59,328 bases of DNA. Source: Nitrospira sp. Lineage in GTDB: Bacteria > Nitrospirota > Nitrospiria > Nitrospirales > Nitrospiraceae. A program made the position numbers and the translations under genes. The stretch spans positions 1-59,328 of the forward strand of contig JAUYAO010000037.1 of assembly GCA_030692565.1 (NCBI GenBank). Direction: 5' to 3'. Shown here piece after piece: positions 1 through 7,518 of the stretch. The stretch's first letter is position 1. The number at the start of each line of letters is the position of its first letter. The notes below the pieces were generated by a model, which did not search any database, was not told the DNA's origin, and saw only the letters and a list, made by a program, of their open reading frames with translations.

Positions 1-242
1 GGCACCTTCACCTCGACCAGGTCGGATTCCCAGCGCTGAATCAGCGCCGGCATCCCGGCAAAGGTCACTTTATTGAACTGGACGGATTTGAACGCGCCCA
101 ACCCTTTGCCGCTCACGACCACCGTCGATCCGGGGGTCGCAGTTCGCGGGGCAATCTCAATCGGGGCCTGCCCGGCAAAAGAAGACCTAGGAAGCGACAC
201 CGCAAGAATGGTCAGTGCAAAACAAACTCGTCGAAATGTCAT
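1..242 (-). CDS. exported IPT/TIG-domain protein, N-terminal part only
   Basis: The gene starts at an ATG at 242 and runs off the left edge, so only about 80 N-terminal residues are visible. Residues 1-25 look like a signal peptide (basic MTFRR, hydrophobic core, then SSFAG). The next stretch, with IAPRTATPGSTVVVSG and later VTFAGMPA, has the rhythm of an IPT/TIG immunoglobulin-like domain, which usually sits in secreted or surface proteins as a binding or spacer fold. A GAGGAGA Shine-Dalgarno lies 6 bases before the ATG. It is driven by the strong promoter-leader described at 245-434. Its specific role cannot be told from this fragment. Confidence 0.7.
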   Translation of the reverse strand, partial: MTFRRVCFALTILAVSLPRSSFAGQAPIEIAPRTATPGSTVVVSGKGLGAFKSVQFNKVTFAGMPALIQRWESDLVEVKV

Positions 243-244
243 GA

Positions 245-434
245 CAGCTCTCCTCATGGCCTGCGCAAGAATTGCCCGCGCATCAGGTCATCGCCGACTC
301 GGCATGTTTCAAAGGAACTTCCCTGCACGTGGCACGAGAACCCCACGCACCGGAGTCAGGAGAGAGCCACCGGGGTACAACGTGAAGCGAGGGACGAGAG
401 GACTATAGCAAGCGAATTTTTCGAGTGTCAAGGC
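245..434. repeat. 190-bp promoter-leader repeat, copy 1
   Basis: This segment recurs at 2720-2912 in the same orientation with scattered substitutions and small indels. It spans exactly the promoter, leader and Shine-Dalgarno of the IPT/TIG gene and stops just before its start codon. The two copies lie about 2.5 kb apart and bracket the DUF433/DUF5615 pair and the transposase. The intact promoter and attached gene suggest this is the functional copy. Confidence 0.85.
402..431 (-). promoter_or_regulatory. sigma-70-type promoter for the IPT/TIG gene
   Basis: On the minus strand a perfect -35 TTGACA (431-426) is followed after 18 bases by TATAGT (407-402), one mismatch from the -10 consensus. 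The start of transcription would fall near 395, giving a leader of about 150 nt before the ATG at 242. The second copy of this region (2720-2912) has a decayed -10 (TAGAGT) and a 19-base spacer. Confidence 0.7.
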
Positions 435-559
435 AGGGATCACAGCATATTAACCAGGGATGCAACGACGCAATCCAACAACGCACTCCGTCCCGATAGG
501 CAATAGGAACAATCATCAAGCCAATGAGAGAGGGAACCCCCCGAATCCGTGAGTTATAC

Positions 560-916
560 CTACGGGCGGCGAACTCGCAATTTATGATCGGTCACGATCA
601 CCACCGCCCGCTTCCATGTTTCAATAGACTCGATCCTAAAAAGGGCCTCTATTCGTTGCAGAAGCGCGGCTCGACCTGGAGCCCGTAGTCGGACAAGCAG
701 CAGTCCGCAATGGGTACCCGGAGAAAACCGACGAATATCGGAAAAGTCTAAGTCTTGCGTGATAAGAAACCGCTCAGCCGCCTGAGTGGCAGTCCAGACA
801 TCAACATCCGGTTGACCCGTCAATCCCTCTTGCAGAACAGTATCGACGTCATGCCCCAACGCGGCAAGCAACCGGACAAGGCGGGCCGGTACATTCTCGT
901 CGAGTTTGAGCTTCAT
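560..916 (-). CDS. DUF5615 PIN-like protein, probable toxin
   Basis: A 118-residue protein beginning MKLKLDENVPARLVRLLAAL, the usual opening of DUF5615 PIN-like proteins. The early Asp of LDEN, the central ITQDLDFSD and the later VIVTD segment match the acidic positions expected of a PIN-type fold. Members of this family are usually paired with DUF433 proteins and treated as VapC-like toxins, though ribonuclease activity has seldom been tested. The start ATG overlaps the stop of the upstream DUF433 gene by 4 bases, so the two are translationally coupled. Confidence 0.8.
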   Translation of the reverse strand: MKLKLDENVPARLVRLLAALGHDVDTVLQEGLTGQPDVDVWTATQAAERFLITQDLDFSDIRRFSPGTHCGLLLVRLRAPGRAALLQRIEALFRIESIETWKRAVVIVTDHKLRVRRP

Positions 917-1152
917 GCAATATGGGGAATACTGGGAAGCGGCAAATCTTCTTCAGCAGATGTGGCAGCGAACGCAATCACCGCACGGACAGACAGCTCG
1001 GTCAGGCTGGGAAAATCGGCGAGAATGTCTTGGATGCTGGCTCCCTCGGCCAAACTCGCAAGAATCGTCCGCACCGTGACTCTGGTGCCCTTCACCACCG
1101 GCTCCCCGCCACAAACCGCAGCATCCCGCAGGATATAGTCTTCGTAGTTCAT
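913..1152 (-). CDS. DUF433 protein, probable antitoxin
   Basis: Starts MNYEDYILRDAAVCGGEPVV and continues with KGTRVTVRTILASLAEGAS, the hallmark of DUF433: a small winged-helix-like DNA-binding domain found next to DUF5615 toxins. The ATG at 1152 is preferred over the upstream GTG because a GGGAG Shine-Dalgarno lies 8-9 bases before it. The product is 79 residues. It is the first gene of a two-gene minus-strand operon with the probable toxin. By analogy with other toxin-antitoxin pairs it probably represses its own promoter; no operator is obvious in the 150 bases upstream. Confidence 0.8.
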   Translation of the reverse strand: MNYEDYILRDAAVCGGEPVVKGTRVTVRTILASLAEGASIQDILADFPSLTELSVRAVIAFAATSAEEDLPLPSIPHIA

Positions 1153-1283
1153 AAGGCTTCTCCCAGGCTTTCCCTTGCCTCTCATCACACAAATATTCTA
1201 GCACGCCCCCGCATTAAGGTCACCGGAGAGCCTTGTCCAATGACACACGAGCCTGAACGGAGAGCTGTGAATCCAAGGTGAGG

Positions 1284-2608
1284 TGAGCCTGAAGGGGTGG
1301 AAGTTGGGATCATGGAGGCATGATCGTGACGTTACACACCCAAGGATTACAAACACTGGAACAGGTGCGCGGCTTCGGCGCGGGCAACGCGCCGGTTTCC
1401 TTCACCCTCACCGACCGCGCCAGCGCCCACGCCTGGATGGCCGAAACGCTGCGGAGATTCGGCTACACGCACGCATCGCGTGCTGACCGTGGCGTGCTGC
1501 GCCACTATCTGTCCACGGTCACCGGCCTCTCCCGCGCCCAGGTGACACGCCGCATCACGCAGTTTCTGGGCGGCGGACGCATCTCAGATCGGCGCAGTAC
1601 CCCTGCGGCACCCTTTCCCCGGCGCTATACGGCGGAAGATATTCGTCTGCTGGCCGAGGTCGATGCGTTGCACGGCACCCTGTCCGGCACCACCACGCGC
1701 AAGCTGTGCGAGCGGGCACTCCGGGTGCATGGCGATGTCCGGTTCGAGCGGCTGGCGCGGATCTCCAACGGACACCTGTACAACCTGCGTCACCACACGA
1801 CCTATCGGACGGTGCGCGGTTCCTATGACAAGACCCGTCCGGTGAGGAACAGCATCGGCGAACGCAGGAAACCGTTCCCTGACGGGCGTCCCGGTTACTT
1901 GCGCATGGATAGTGTGCATCAGGGAGATAGGGACGGCATCAAGGGGGTGTATCTCGTCAATGCGGTGGATGAGGTGACGCAGTTCCAGTGCATCTGTGCC
2001 GTGGAGAAGATCAGCGAACGGTTTCTGGTGCCGGTGCTGAAGGCGATGCTGGAGGCATTTCCGTTCACCATCCGGGGATTCCATAGTGATAACGGTTCGG
2101 AGTACCTCAATCGTCACGTCGCCACGTTACTGGAGAAGCTTAGGATCGAACAGACCAAGTCACGCTCCCGGCAGACCAACGACAACGCGCTGGCGGAGAG
2201 CAAGAATGCTTCGACCGTGCGCAAGCATCTGGGCTACAGCCATATTCCAGGACGATGCGCCCAGGTGGTGAGTGCCTTCACGACCGACATCCTGTCGCCC
2301 TATCTCAACTTCCACCGCCCGTGCCATTTCCCCACGGAGTTCATTGACAAAAAGGGCAAGCGGCGCAAGCGCTATCGCTACGAGGATATGATGACCCCGT
2401 ACGAGAAGCTCAAGTTGTTATCAGAGACCGCAGACAACCTCAAACCGAGCATGTCGTTCAGCCATCTGGAGGCAATCGCCAGCGAATACAGCGATAATGA
2501 GGCCGCCAACCGCCTCAACGAGGCCAGGACACAACTGTTTCAACGGATTAACAAATCCCAACAATACGCCACCTGACGCGCATCATTCGCAAGAGTCGCT
2601 CAGGCTCA
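1284..2608. mobile_element. insertion-sequence-like unit around the transposase
   Basis: The transposase gene is flanked by a 9-base inverted match, TGAGCCTGA at 1284-1292 and TCAGGCTCA at 2600-2608. This may be the inner part of terminal inverted repeats, but no longer repeat or clear target duplication is visible, so the borders are tentative. The unit lies between the two copies of the 190-bp repeat. Confidence 0.4.
1320..2576 (+). CDS. DDE integrase-type transposase
   Basis: A 418-residue protein with an N-terminal helix-turn-helix-like region (residues ~50-130) and an rve integrase core from about residue 190. The catalytic triad can be read: Asp in LRMDSVHQGD, Asp in FHSDNGSEYLN, and Glu in DNALAESKN, about 35 residues after the second Asp (DD35E spacing). 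A basic stretch (DKKGKRRKRYRYE) and a helical tail follow. It would cut and join DNA during transposition. The frame is full length and unbroken, so it may be active. The exact IS family is uncertain; it resembles ISNCY/IS481-like integrases. Confidence 0.88.
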   Translation: MIVTLHTQGLQTLEQVRGFGAGNAPVSFTLTDRASAHAWMAETLRRFGYTHASRADRGVLRHYLSTVTGLSRAQVTRRITQFLGGGRISDRRSTPAAPFPRRYTAEDIRLLAEVDALHGTLSGTTTRKLCERALRVHGDVRFERLARISNGHLYNLRHHTTYRTVRGSYDKTRPVRNSIGERRKPFPDGRPGYLRMDSVHQGDRDGIKGVYLVNAVDEVTQFQCICAVEKISERFLVPVLKAMLEAFPFTIRGFHSDNGSEYLNRHVATLLEKLRIEQTKSRSRQTNDNALAESKNASTVRKHLGYSHIPGRCAQVVSAFTTDILSPYLNFHRPCHFPTEFIDKKGKRRKRYRYEDMMTPYEKLKLLSETADNLKPSMSFSHLEAIASEYSDNEAANRLNEARTQLFQRINKSQQYAT

Positions 2609-2719
2609 TGTCGGAATTGGAAATACTCGGATCCGTGAGAGGCATGACTCAGCTGAATGGCGGCGCGTAGTGTCGCAGACCGTCTGGGTAGGACAACCGA
2701 GCAGAAAGCCAAGGTCGAG

Positions 2720-2912
2720 CAGCTCTCCTCATGGCCTACGCGATACGTGCTCGCGCATCAGGTCTTTGCCGACTTGGCATGTTTCAAAGGAACTTCCCTG
2801 CACGTGGCACGAGAACCCCACGCACCGAAGTGTCAGGAGGGAGCCACCGGGGTACAACGTGAAGCGAGGGACGAGAGGACTCTAGCAAGCGATTTTTTTC
2901 GAGTGTCAAGGC
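2720..2912. repeat. promoter-leader repeat, copy 2 (decayed)
   Basis: Near-identical to 245-434, including the Shine-Dalgarno block and a TTGACA box on the minus strand. The -10 is degraded and no open frame follows the Shine-Dalgarno, so the copy appears to have lost its gene. Confidence 0.85.
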
Positions 2913-2921
2913 GGAGAACGG

Positions 2922-3154
2922 CTACTTGTTCGAGGCTGCGAGGAATTGCTCGACGGTCAGCCCTGCCTTTGCGATCAGACTGCGCAACGTGCCTCGGGCG
3001 ACTTCCTGGTGATTGGGGACCGAGAGCGTGGCAGTGTGGTGTGGCCTGGCCTCGTCATAATAATATGACTGCCTTTCTGGCGAACCACCTCCCACCCAAG
3101 GTGCTGAAAGAGTTTGATGACGTCGGACGGAGAAAGAATGGGAACCGGAGGCAT
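2922..3154 (-). pseudogene. hicA: hicA toxin, frameshifted
   Basis: On the minus strand from the ATG at 3154 the frame reads a HicA start (SPSDVIKLFQHLGWEVVRQ, then KGSHIIMTRPGH). After the codons for PGHTT the frame is lost, and the rest of a normal HicA continues in another frame: TLSVPNHQEVARGTLRSLIA, then KAGLTVEQFLAASNK and TAG at 2922. The span of 233 nt is not a multiple of three, which fits a single small indel in the ACCACACTGCCACG stretch. HicA toxins are small mRNA interferases with a catalytic His in the GSH motif, which is present. The ATG shares one base with the stop of hicB. A sequencing error is the alternative to a real mutation. Confidence 0.8.
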
Positions 3155-3360
3155 CAGGCGATGACCTCCACTTGTCGAGTGAGCACCGTCAGAGGCATCC
3201 CCATCTCAGCGCGTGCTTCAAGGCACTGCTTAATCGCATCCTGCACATTCGCCTGCGCTTCTGCCTCCGTCTTGCCTTGGCTGACACATCCGGGAATAGC
3301 CGGGCATTCAGCGATGTAGACCCCATCCTCATCACGCGCAATGGTAATCGTAAACTTCAT
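3154..3360 (-). CDS. hicB: HicB-family antitoxin
   Basis: A 68-residue protein, MKFTITIARDEDGVYIAECP then AIPGCVSQGKTEAEAQANVQ, the compact HicB fold (partial RNase-H-like) that binds and neutralises HicA. It lacks the extra C-terminal DNA-binding domain found in longer HicB proteins. It precedes its cognate hicA, which is frameshifted, so the antitoxin may be an orphan in practice. It is transcribed away from the second HicBA module, leaving a divergent promoter region at 3361-3607. Confidence 0.88.
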   Translation of the reverse strand: MKFTITIARDEDGVYIAECPAIPGCVSQGKTEAEAQANVQDAIKQCLEARAEMGMPLTVLTRQVEVIA

Positions 3361-3542
3361 GCGTCCCTCTTAGCTTTCCCTATTCCTCAACCCTAGCACT
3401 TAGACGACGAGCAGCGTCCAGCTTGTTGCGCCAATCCCCTATCATTCACCAACGCCACACTCCATCGAAGGTAAGTCTACTGAAATGACCGCTATTTATC
3501 CACCATTCGGCACTCCCGCAGCACTTGCGTCCAATTGTCGCT

Positions 3543-3571
3543 CCCCCCTTGCCTCATGCCAGCAAGGGGGG
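3543..3571. promoter_or_regulatory. perfect hairpin/palindrome upstream of hicBA
   Basis: Two perfect 10-base arms, CCCCCCTTGC and GCAAGGGGGG, with a 9-base centre, end 36 bases before the hicB start at 3608. No T-run follows on either strand, so a simple terminator is unlikely. An operator for the module, or an RNA structure near the start of the transcript, are the options. Confidence 0.45.
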
Positions 3572-3607
3572 TATTCTCAGCTTCAGTAACAGCACTGGGA
3601 GGACCGC

Positions 3608-3853
3608 ATGAGTTACTTGCAACAAACCATCAAGGCAGTGATTCGACCTGGTGAAGAATCCGGATACGTGGCCGAATGTCTTGAGATTGCCGTCGTGACC
3701 CAGGGGCGGACGCTGGACGAAACCGTCAAGCATCTGCAAGAAGCGACAGCGCTCCATCTGGAAGGCGAAAACCTTGCCGCGTTTGGCCTGCGCCAGAAAC
3801 CAACTCTAGTACTAACAATGGAACTGGACCCGGCGCATGCCCAAGCTTCGTAG
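3608..3853 (+). CDS. hicB: HicB-like antitoxin
   Basis: An 81-residue HicB-like protein: an N-terminal strand (LQQTIKAVIRPGEESGYVAE) and the CLEIAVVTQGRTLDETVKHL segment, matching the small HicB fold. It overlaps the following hicA by 17 bases, typical of these operons. It should bind the toxin and damp its own transcription. GGGAGG lies 6 bases upstream of the ATG. Confidence 0.85.
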   Translation: MSYLQQTIKAVIRPGEESGYVAECLEIAVVTQGRTLDETVKHLQEATALHLEGENLAAFGLRQKPTLVLTMELDPAHAQAS

Positions 3854-4076
3854 AGTCAGCGGCCGTGAACTTCTGACCATCCTCCAGCGCTTCGGCTTCC
3901 AGCAGGCCTCCCAGCGGGGCAGTCATGTCAAACTGGTTCGCGAAGTCGACGGAGTCCGCCAAGTATTGACCGTCCCACTCCATGCCGAACTGGATTCCGG
4001 AACACTCCGTGCCATCTTTCGCCAAGCCAGTCGTTTCGTCTCAGAAGGCGAATTACGCCCGCATTTCTATTCGTGA
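3837..4076 (+). CDS. hicA: HicA-like mRNA interferase toxin
   Basis: A 79-residue protein with the HicA layout: KLRRVSGRELLTILQRFGF, QRGSHVKLVRE carrying the catalytic His of the GSH motif, TVPLHAELDSGTLRAIFRQA, and a short tail. HicA is a small double-stranded-RNA-binding-fold ribonuclease that cleaves mRNA when not bound by HicB. Unlike the neighbouring copy at 2922-3154 this one is intact. The gene order is antitoxin then toxin. Confidence 0.88.
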   Translation: MPKLRRVSGRELLTILQRFGFQQASQRGSHVKLVREVDGVRQVLTVPLHAELDSGTLRAIFRQASRFVSEGELRPHFYS

Positions 4077-4401
4077 CGATACTGTCAGTATACGTTGCAC
4101 CATTCTCCCAGCCAGCCAGCCATCAATCGACTACCAGGATTTTTCGAGATCCCCCAAATAACTTTGAAGAGTCTGCGAATGTGCAATCCGCAATCTCGAT
4201 CTTCCGGCATGACAATTCAAACCATAGCCCATTACCATTCTTAGTAGTTTCGATTATCATACCCCCCCCAGGGGCCTTCCTTATGAGGCTGTTTCTGCAG
4301 GCTGATTTCGATAAGCAGAGGCATGGTCTTTTTAACGCTATCCATAAGCAAAGTTCAATGCAGTTTATTACCCGCGTTTGACTCTCCCGAAGGGGGCAAG
4401 A
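4077..4401. other. intergenic region, no gene seen
   Basis: This AT-richer stretch between hicA and the next exported protein has only short, unconvincing frames on both strands. It presumably holds the promoter of the downstream gene, but no clean -35/-10 pair stands out. Confidence 0.5.
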
Positions 4402-5244
4402 ATGTTTAGATGGCTCAGGTACTGCGTCGCCGCTTTCATCTCTATAGCAGTCCTTCAAACAGCGAACGCTGCAAACTTCGAGATCGTGTTCGAGGAAGGA
4501 ATATTCAAATACGACTCAAGCTTGACTCCAGAACACGTCAACAATAAGTACTTGGCACGTGTGACCGTGAAGAAGGATGGCAACGTCATAGTAAAAGATC
4601 TGCGAGGGTCAACGCTGCCAGACGCATGGGCATTCTACCAGCGCTGGAACATTGACCTTAAACATATAGGCCCGCCGAGCGATGCCGATATTGTCTCCAC
4701 GTTCAATCACTTTGAGAAGGAAACGACAGCACTGCGCAACGGGAATGCTAAATTGGGCAATACGAGCCTCGCTGATATCAATGATATTCTTGATGTACTC
4801 AACCGTGTGCCAGCTATCAGAAGCGGAAACTATCCGTTTATCATGGGGGTGCACCAGGCCGGAAATCCAGATAAGCGCCACGGTAAGCCCTATGTGCCAC
4901 GGCTACTTGGGGGAACGAAAGACAATCCGTACGACCCCGTTGATGAGTCAACATCAAGGGCCACCGTTACTGGCGGTTTTATCAGGACTCTGAATAGAAA
5001 CAATAAGCAGGGGCAGAAGACGATTGCAGACGGCATCAATGTTCATGACGGACGGATAAAGAAAGATTACAAGGACTCTGAAGGCTGCTTGACGATTCGT
5101 CCGGAAGACTGGGACTCCTTCTATGGAGCCTTGCCCTCCCCAGACGAGTGGTCAAAAAACAACCATATGGGCATTGTTTTGGTGTGCCGCTTATCAGATT
5201 GCGCTCCTCCCTCTGCGCCTAACCTATTAATATTGCAGCAGTAA
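4402..5244 (+). CDS. secreted protein with L,D-transpeptidase-like Cys motif
   Basis: The ATG at 4402 is chosen because it follows GGGGG by 6 bases and opens a good signal peptide (MFRWLRYCVAAFISIAVLQT, cleaved after ANA). The mature protein is about 257 residues. Near the C-terminus INVHDG and, 11 residues on, SEGCLTI reproduce the H...SxGC arrangement of L,D-transpeptidases and related amidase-like enzymes that act on peptidoglycan; the Cys codon is at 5086-5088. The rest does not match a family I recognise. It stands alone, between the toxin-antitoxin modules and the end of the ridA operon. A cell-wall enzyme or secreted effector is possible. Confidence 0.6.
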   Translation: MFRWLRYCVAAFISIAVLQTANAANFEIVFEEGIFKYDSSLTPEHVNNKYLARVTVKKDGNVIVKDLRGSTLPDAWAFYQRWNIDLKHIGPPSDADIVSTFNHFEKETTALRNGNAKLGNTSLADINDILDVLNRVPAIRSGNYPFIMGVHQAGNPDKRHGKPYVPRLLGGTKDNPYDPVDESTSRATVTGGFIRTLNRNNKQGQKTIADGINVHDGRIKKDYKDSEGCLTIRPEDWDSFYGALPSPDEWSKNNHMGIVLVCRLSDCAPPSAPNLLILQQ

Positions 5245-5474
5245 GACCATCTTCAATACTGCTCGTACGCAAACAATCGCCATGTACGCTGTGGCTAAAT
5301 TGTGGCAGAACTATTCTGTCCGATCAGGTTTGATCGGGTCCTCCCCTGCCTATGACCCTTCTGTAAGTAATTGAGAACGAACCGATGAGATACCATCGGG
5401 AGCTATAGTCTCTGATACTGCAGGGGCTTCAAATCTCGCAGCCGTTGCTAGGCAAGGCCTTCAGTCGCCGCTGA

Positions 5475-5936
5475 CTACGACATCACCTGCACGATCAATT
5501 CGATTTCGACGGGGGCTTGGCGGGGGAGTTCGGCGGCGCCGACGGCGACGCGTGCGTGCTTGCCGGCTTCGCCGAAGATTTGCACGAGGAGATCGGAGGC
5601 CCCGTTGAGAACCTGAGGTTGATCGGTAAAGCCTGGAGCTGAGGCGATGTGCCCGACCATCTTCACAATGCGCTTCACTTTATCGAGAGACCCGACTTCG
5701 CTGCGCACGATCGCCAATGCGTTCAGTGCCGCGACCTTCGCCGCCTCCATCCCCTGCTCGATGGTAATGCCCTGCCCGAGCTTGCCGGTACAGATGAGTT
5801 GCCCATCGCGCGACGGCAACACACCGGAGAGAAACAGGAGATCGCCGGCACGCACGACCGGCACATAGTTCGCCACGGGCTTGGGAGCCATGGGCAACTC
5901 AATATGGAGCGCTTTCAGCTTGGCATCAAATGACAT
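5475..5936 (-). CDS. RidA/YjgF-family protein
   Basis: A 153-residue protein of the RidA/YER057c/UK114 superfamily, with [19 protein letters not shown], the central [20 protein letters not shown] helix and the terminal [15 protein letters not shown]. The length and the longer N-terminal region fit the RidA subgroup that is not the classical 128-residue imine deaminase; the RidA arginine that binds the carboxylate of the substrate is not obvious near the C-terminus (PRQAPVEIE has the usual position). The ATG at 5936 is preferred over 5945 because AGAAGG lies 9 bases before it. It is the last gene of the long recA-to-ridA train, 20 bases after deoB. Confidence 0.85.
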   Translation of the reverse strand: MSFDAKLKALHIELPMAPKPVANYVPVVRAGDLLFLSGVLPSRDGQLICTGKLGQGITIEQGMEAAKVAALNALAIVRSEVGSLDKVKRIVKMVGHIASAPGFTDQPQVLNGASDLLVQIFGEAGKHARVAVGAAELPRQAPVEIELIVQVMS

Positions 5937-5956
5937 GATCGACATCCTTCTCTTGC

Positions 5957-7114
5957 TTATCCTGCGCGAAGGGCTTCAAAGAAACTCTCTCCGTCAGGTA
6001 ACCGTTCTGCCTGCAACGCTTCGACGATGGTTTGGCCAAGATCGGCGGCTGAGGCCCGCACACCCAGACTCACGCCTTGAGACAACTTCGGGCCGGTCAC
6101 TAACAGAGGCACATATTCCCTTGTGGGCACTTTGGCCGGCCTGGTGAGATCCCGCCCATGATCGCCGGTGATCACCACGACATCGCCCACGCGCAACTTC
6201 TCAAACAAATCCGGCAACCGGCGGTCGAAATCTTCCAGCGCCGTTGCCGCCGTCGCCGGCTCATCCGTCAGCAGATCGAGGCTCGCGTAAAGCAGTCCGC
6301 GCGGCATCTTGGCGATCAGCTTAGTGGTTTCTTCGAGAGCCGCCATCGCAGTGACGGCGGGAAATGCCCGCGTCAATCCACGTCCTGCAAAGAGGTCGTG
6401 CACCTTGCCGATGCCCATGACAATCTGGCCCGAGCGGTTCAGCACATCCAGCATGCTCACGGCCGGCGGCTCAGCGACATAATCTTTGCGGCCGCCGCCG
6501 AGTTGAAACGCACCGGCGTCACCCGAGAAGGAATGGGCGACGATTCGCTGCGGTCCCAATACCCCTTTGAAGGCTTTACGAATATCCCGACAGCACTGGT
6601 AGAAGTCCGCGGCCGGCATGGCCGAGGTATGCATCGCCACATGGCAGGTCCACCCCCCGTCGGTCCAAACGATGGGCGCGCCGCTGGAGAGATGCTCCGC
6701 GCCATATTCATCGATAAGCGATTGGGCATAGCCGAGACGATTGCCGATGACTTTTCGTCCAAAGCTTTGCTCGAGTTGTTGAATGACATCGAACGGAAAG
6801 GCCGAGCGGAAGGGAGAGGCTGAGCGCGCTTGGATGACCCCGCCGGTTTCCCAGTACCCGACAACCGAATCGGCCCCCTGCGAAACGAAGCCCATCTTCC
6901 CGAACGAGCCGTTCGGTTGCGCCATGGCTCGCACACCGGGGATCTTCGCCAGATGACCGAACCCCAGTGTTTCCAGATTCGGGAGACTCAGCCCGCCGAC
7001 CGCCTCCGCCACATGAACGACCGTATTGGCGTCAGCATCGCCATAGTCCGCCGCATCGGGCAATGCCCCGACTCCAAACCCGTCGATGACCAGAAGGATG
7101 ACTCGATTTATCAT
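5957..7114 (-). CDS. deoB: phosphopentomutase-like protein with altered active site
   Basis: A 385-residue protein of the alkaline-phosphatase superfamily that follows the DeoB order: VIDGFGVGALPD at the start, the DSVVGYWE loop, GIGKVHDLFAGRG, and TGDHGRDLTRP then TREYVPLL. Phosphopentomutase interconverts ribose 1- and 5-phosphate (and deoxyribose forms) and would feed the adjacent deoC. Differences from the classical enzyme are notable: the phospho-acceptor Thr/Ser before GHWE is Val85; the His of the D....GH metal site is Glu (LDLLTDE); and the His of DHTREY is Pro. The Asp of IDGFG and the DH pair remain. It may be a divergent mutase or a related hydrolase. It sits between a PilZ gene and ridA. 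Confidence 0.75.
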   Translation of the reverse strand: MINRVILLVIDGFGVGALPDAADYGDADANTVVHVAEAVGGLSLPNLETLGFGHLAKIPGVRAMAQPNGSFGKMGFVSQGADSVVGYWETGGVIQARSASPFRSAFPFDVIQQLEQSFGRKVIGNRLGYAQSLIDEYGAEHLSSGAPIVWTDGGWTCHVAMHTSAMPAADFYQCCRDIRKAFKGVLGPQRIVAHSFSGDAGAFQLGGGRKDYVAEPPAVSMLDVLNRSGQIVMGIGKVHDLFAGRGLTRAFPAVTAMAALEETTKLIAKMPRGLLYASLDLLTDEPATAATALEDFDRRLPDLFEKLRVGDVVVITGDHGRDLTRPAKVPTREYVPLLVTGPKLSQGVSLGVRASAADLGQTIVEALQAERLPDGESFFEALRAG

Positions 7115-7193
7115 GTGCGCACTATAGCAAAAAGGATCGGGAGGACAAAGCTCATTCCATGTGTCGCTATGGAGACGAGTGAGGAGGGCCCCG

Positions 7194-7508
7194 CTACGCA
7201 GCCTGATCGAGAAGCAGATAGCGCCGGATATGTTTGCGCGCGGCCTGGCTGATGATCCGGAACTCCAGTCCGAATTCGCGGCGTGTCACCCACCGGACCC
7301 GGGCCAAATCGACCACAACCGGATCAGATGCTCCCGGAATGGTCAGAGAAGCCGAGGCATATCCTTCCTGTGGCACACTCACGTCACTTTCAATGGCACA
7401 GCCTTCTTCCGAGAGATTGAAGATAGCGCCGGTTCCCGCCAAATCCTCGACGACAAAGGAGACCGGACAATTCACTTGGAATCTCGGCTGACGGCGCAAT
7501 TCCGGCAT
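7194..7508 (-). CDS. PilZ-domain protein
   Basis: A 104-residue single-domain PilZ protein. The two cyclic-di-GMP contact motifs can be read: RRQPR at residues 5-9 (RxxxR) and NLSEEG around residues 32-37 (D/NxSxxG). The C-terminal VRWVTRREFGLEF strand is common to the other PilZ proteins in this window. It should bind cyclic di-GMP and pass the signal to an unknown partner. It lies between deoC and deoB, 10 bases after deoC, and is probably cotranscribed with the housekeeping train. Confidence 0.88.
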   Translation of the reverse strand: MPELRRQPRFQVNCPVSFVVEDLAGTGAIFNLSEEGCAIESDVSVPQEGYASASLTIPGASDPVVVDLARVRWVTRREFGLEFRIISQAARKHIRRYLLLDQAA

Positions 7509-7518
7509 GGTACTCCTC

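Noticed and set aside
4123-4458. A 111-codon minus-strand frame
   Set aside because: The Cys- and Lys-heavy translation shows no motif and overlaps the signal peptide of a well supported plus-strand gene.
5320-5337. CCGATCA-GGTT-TGATCGG hairpin after the L,D-transpeptidase-like gene
   Set aside because: The stem is only 7 bases with no T-run, so it was not called as a terminator.
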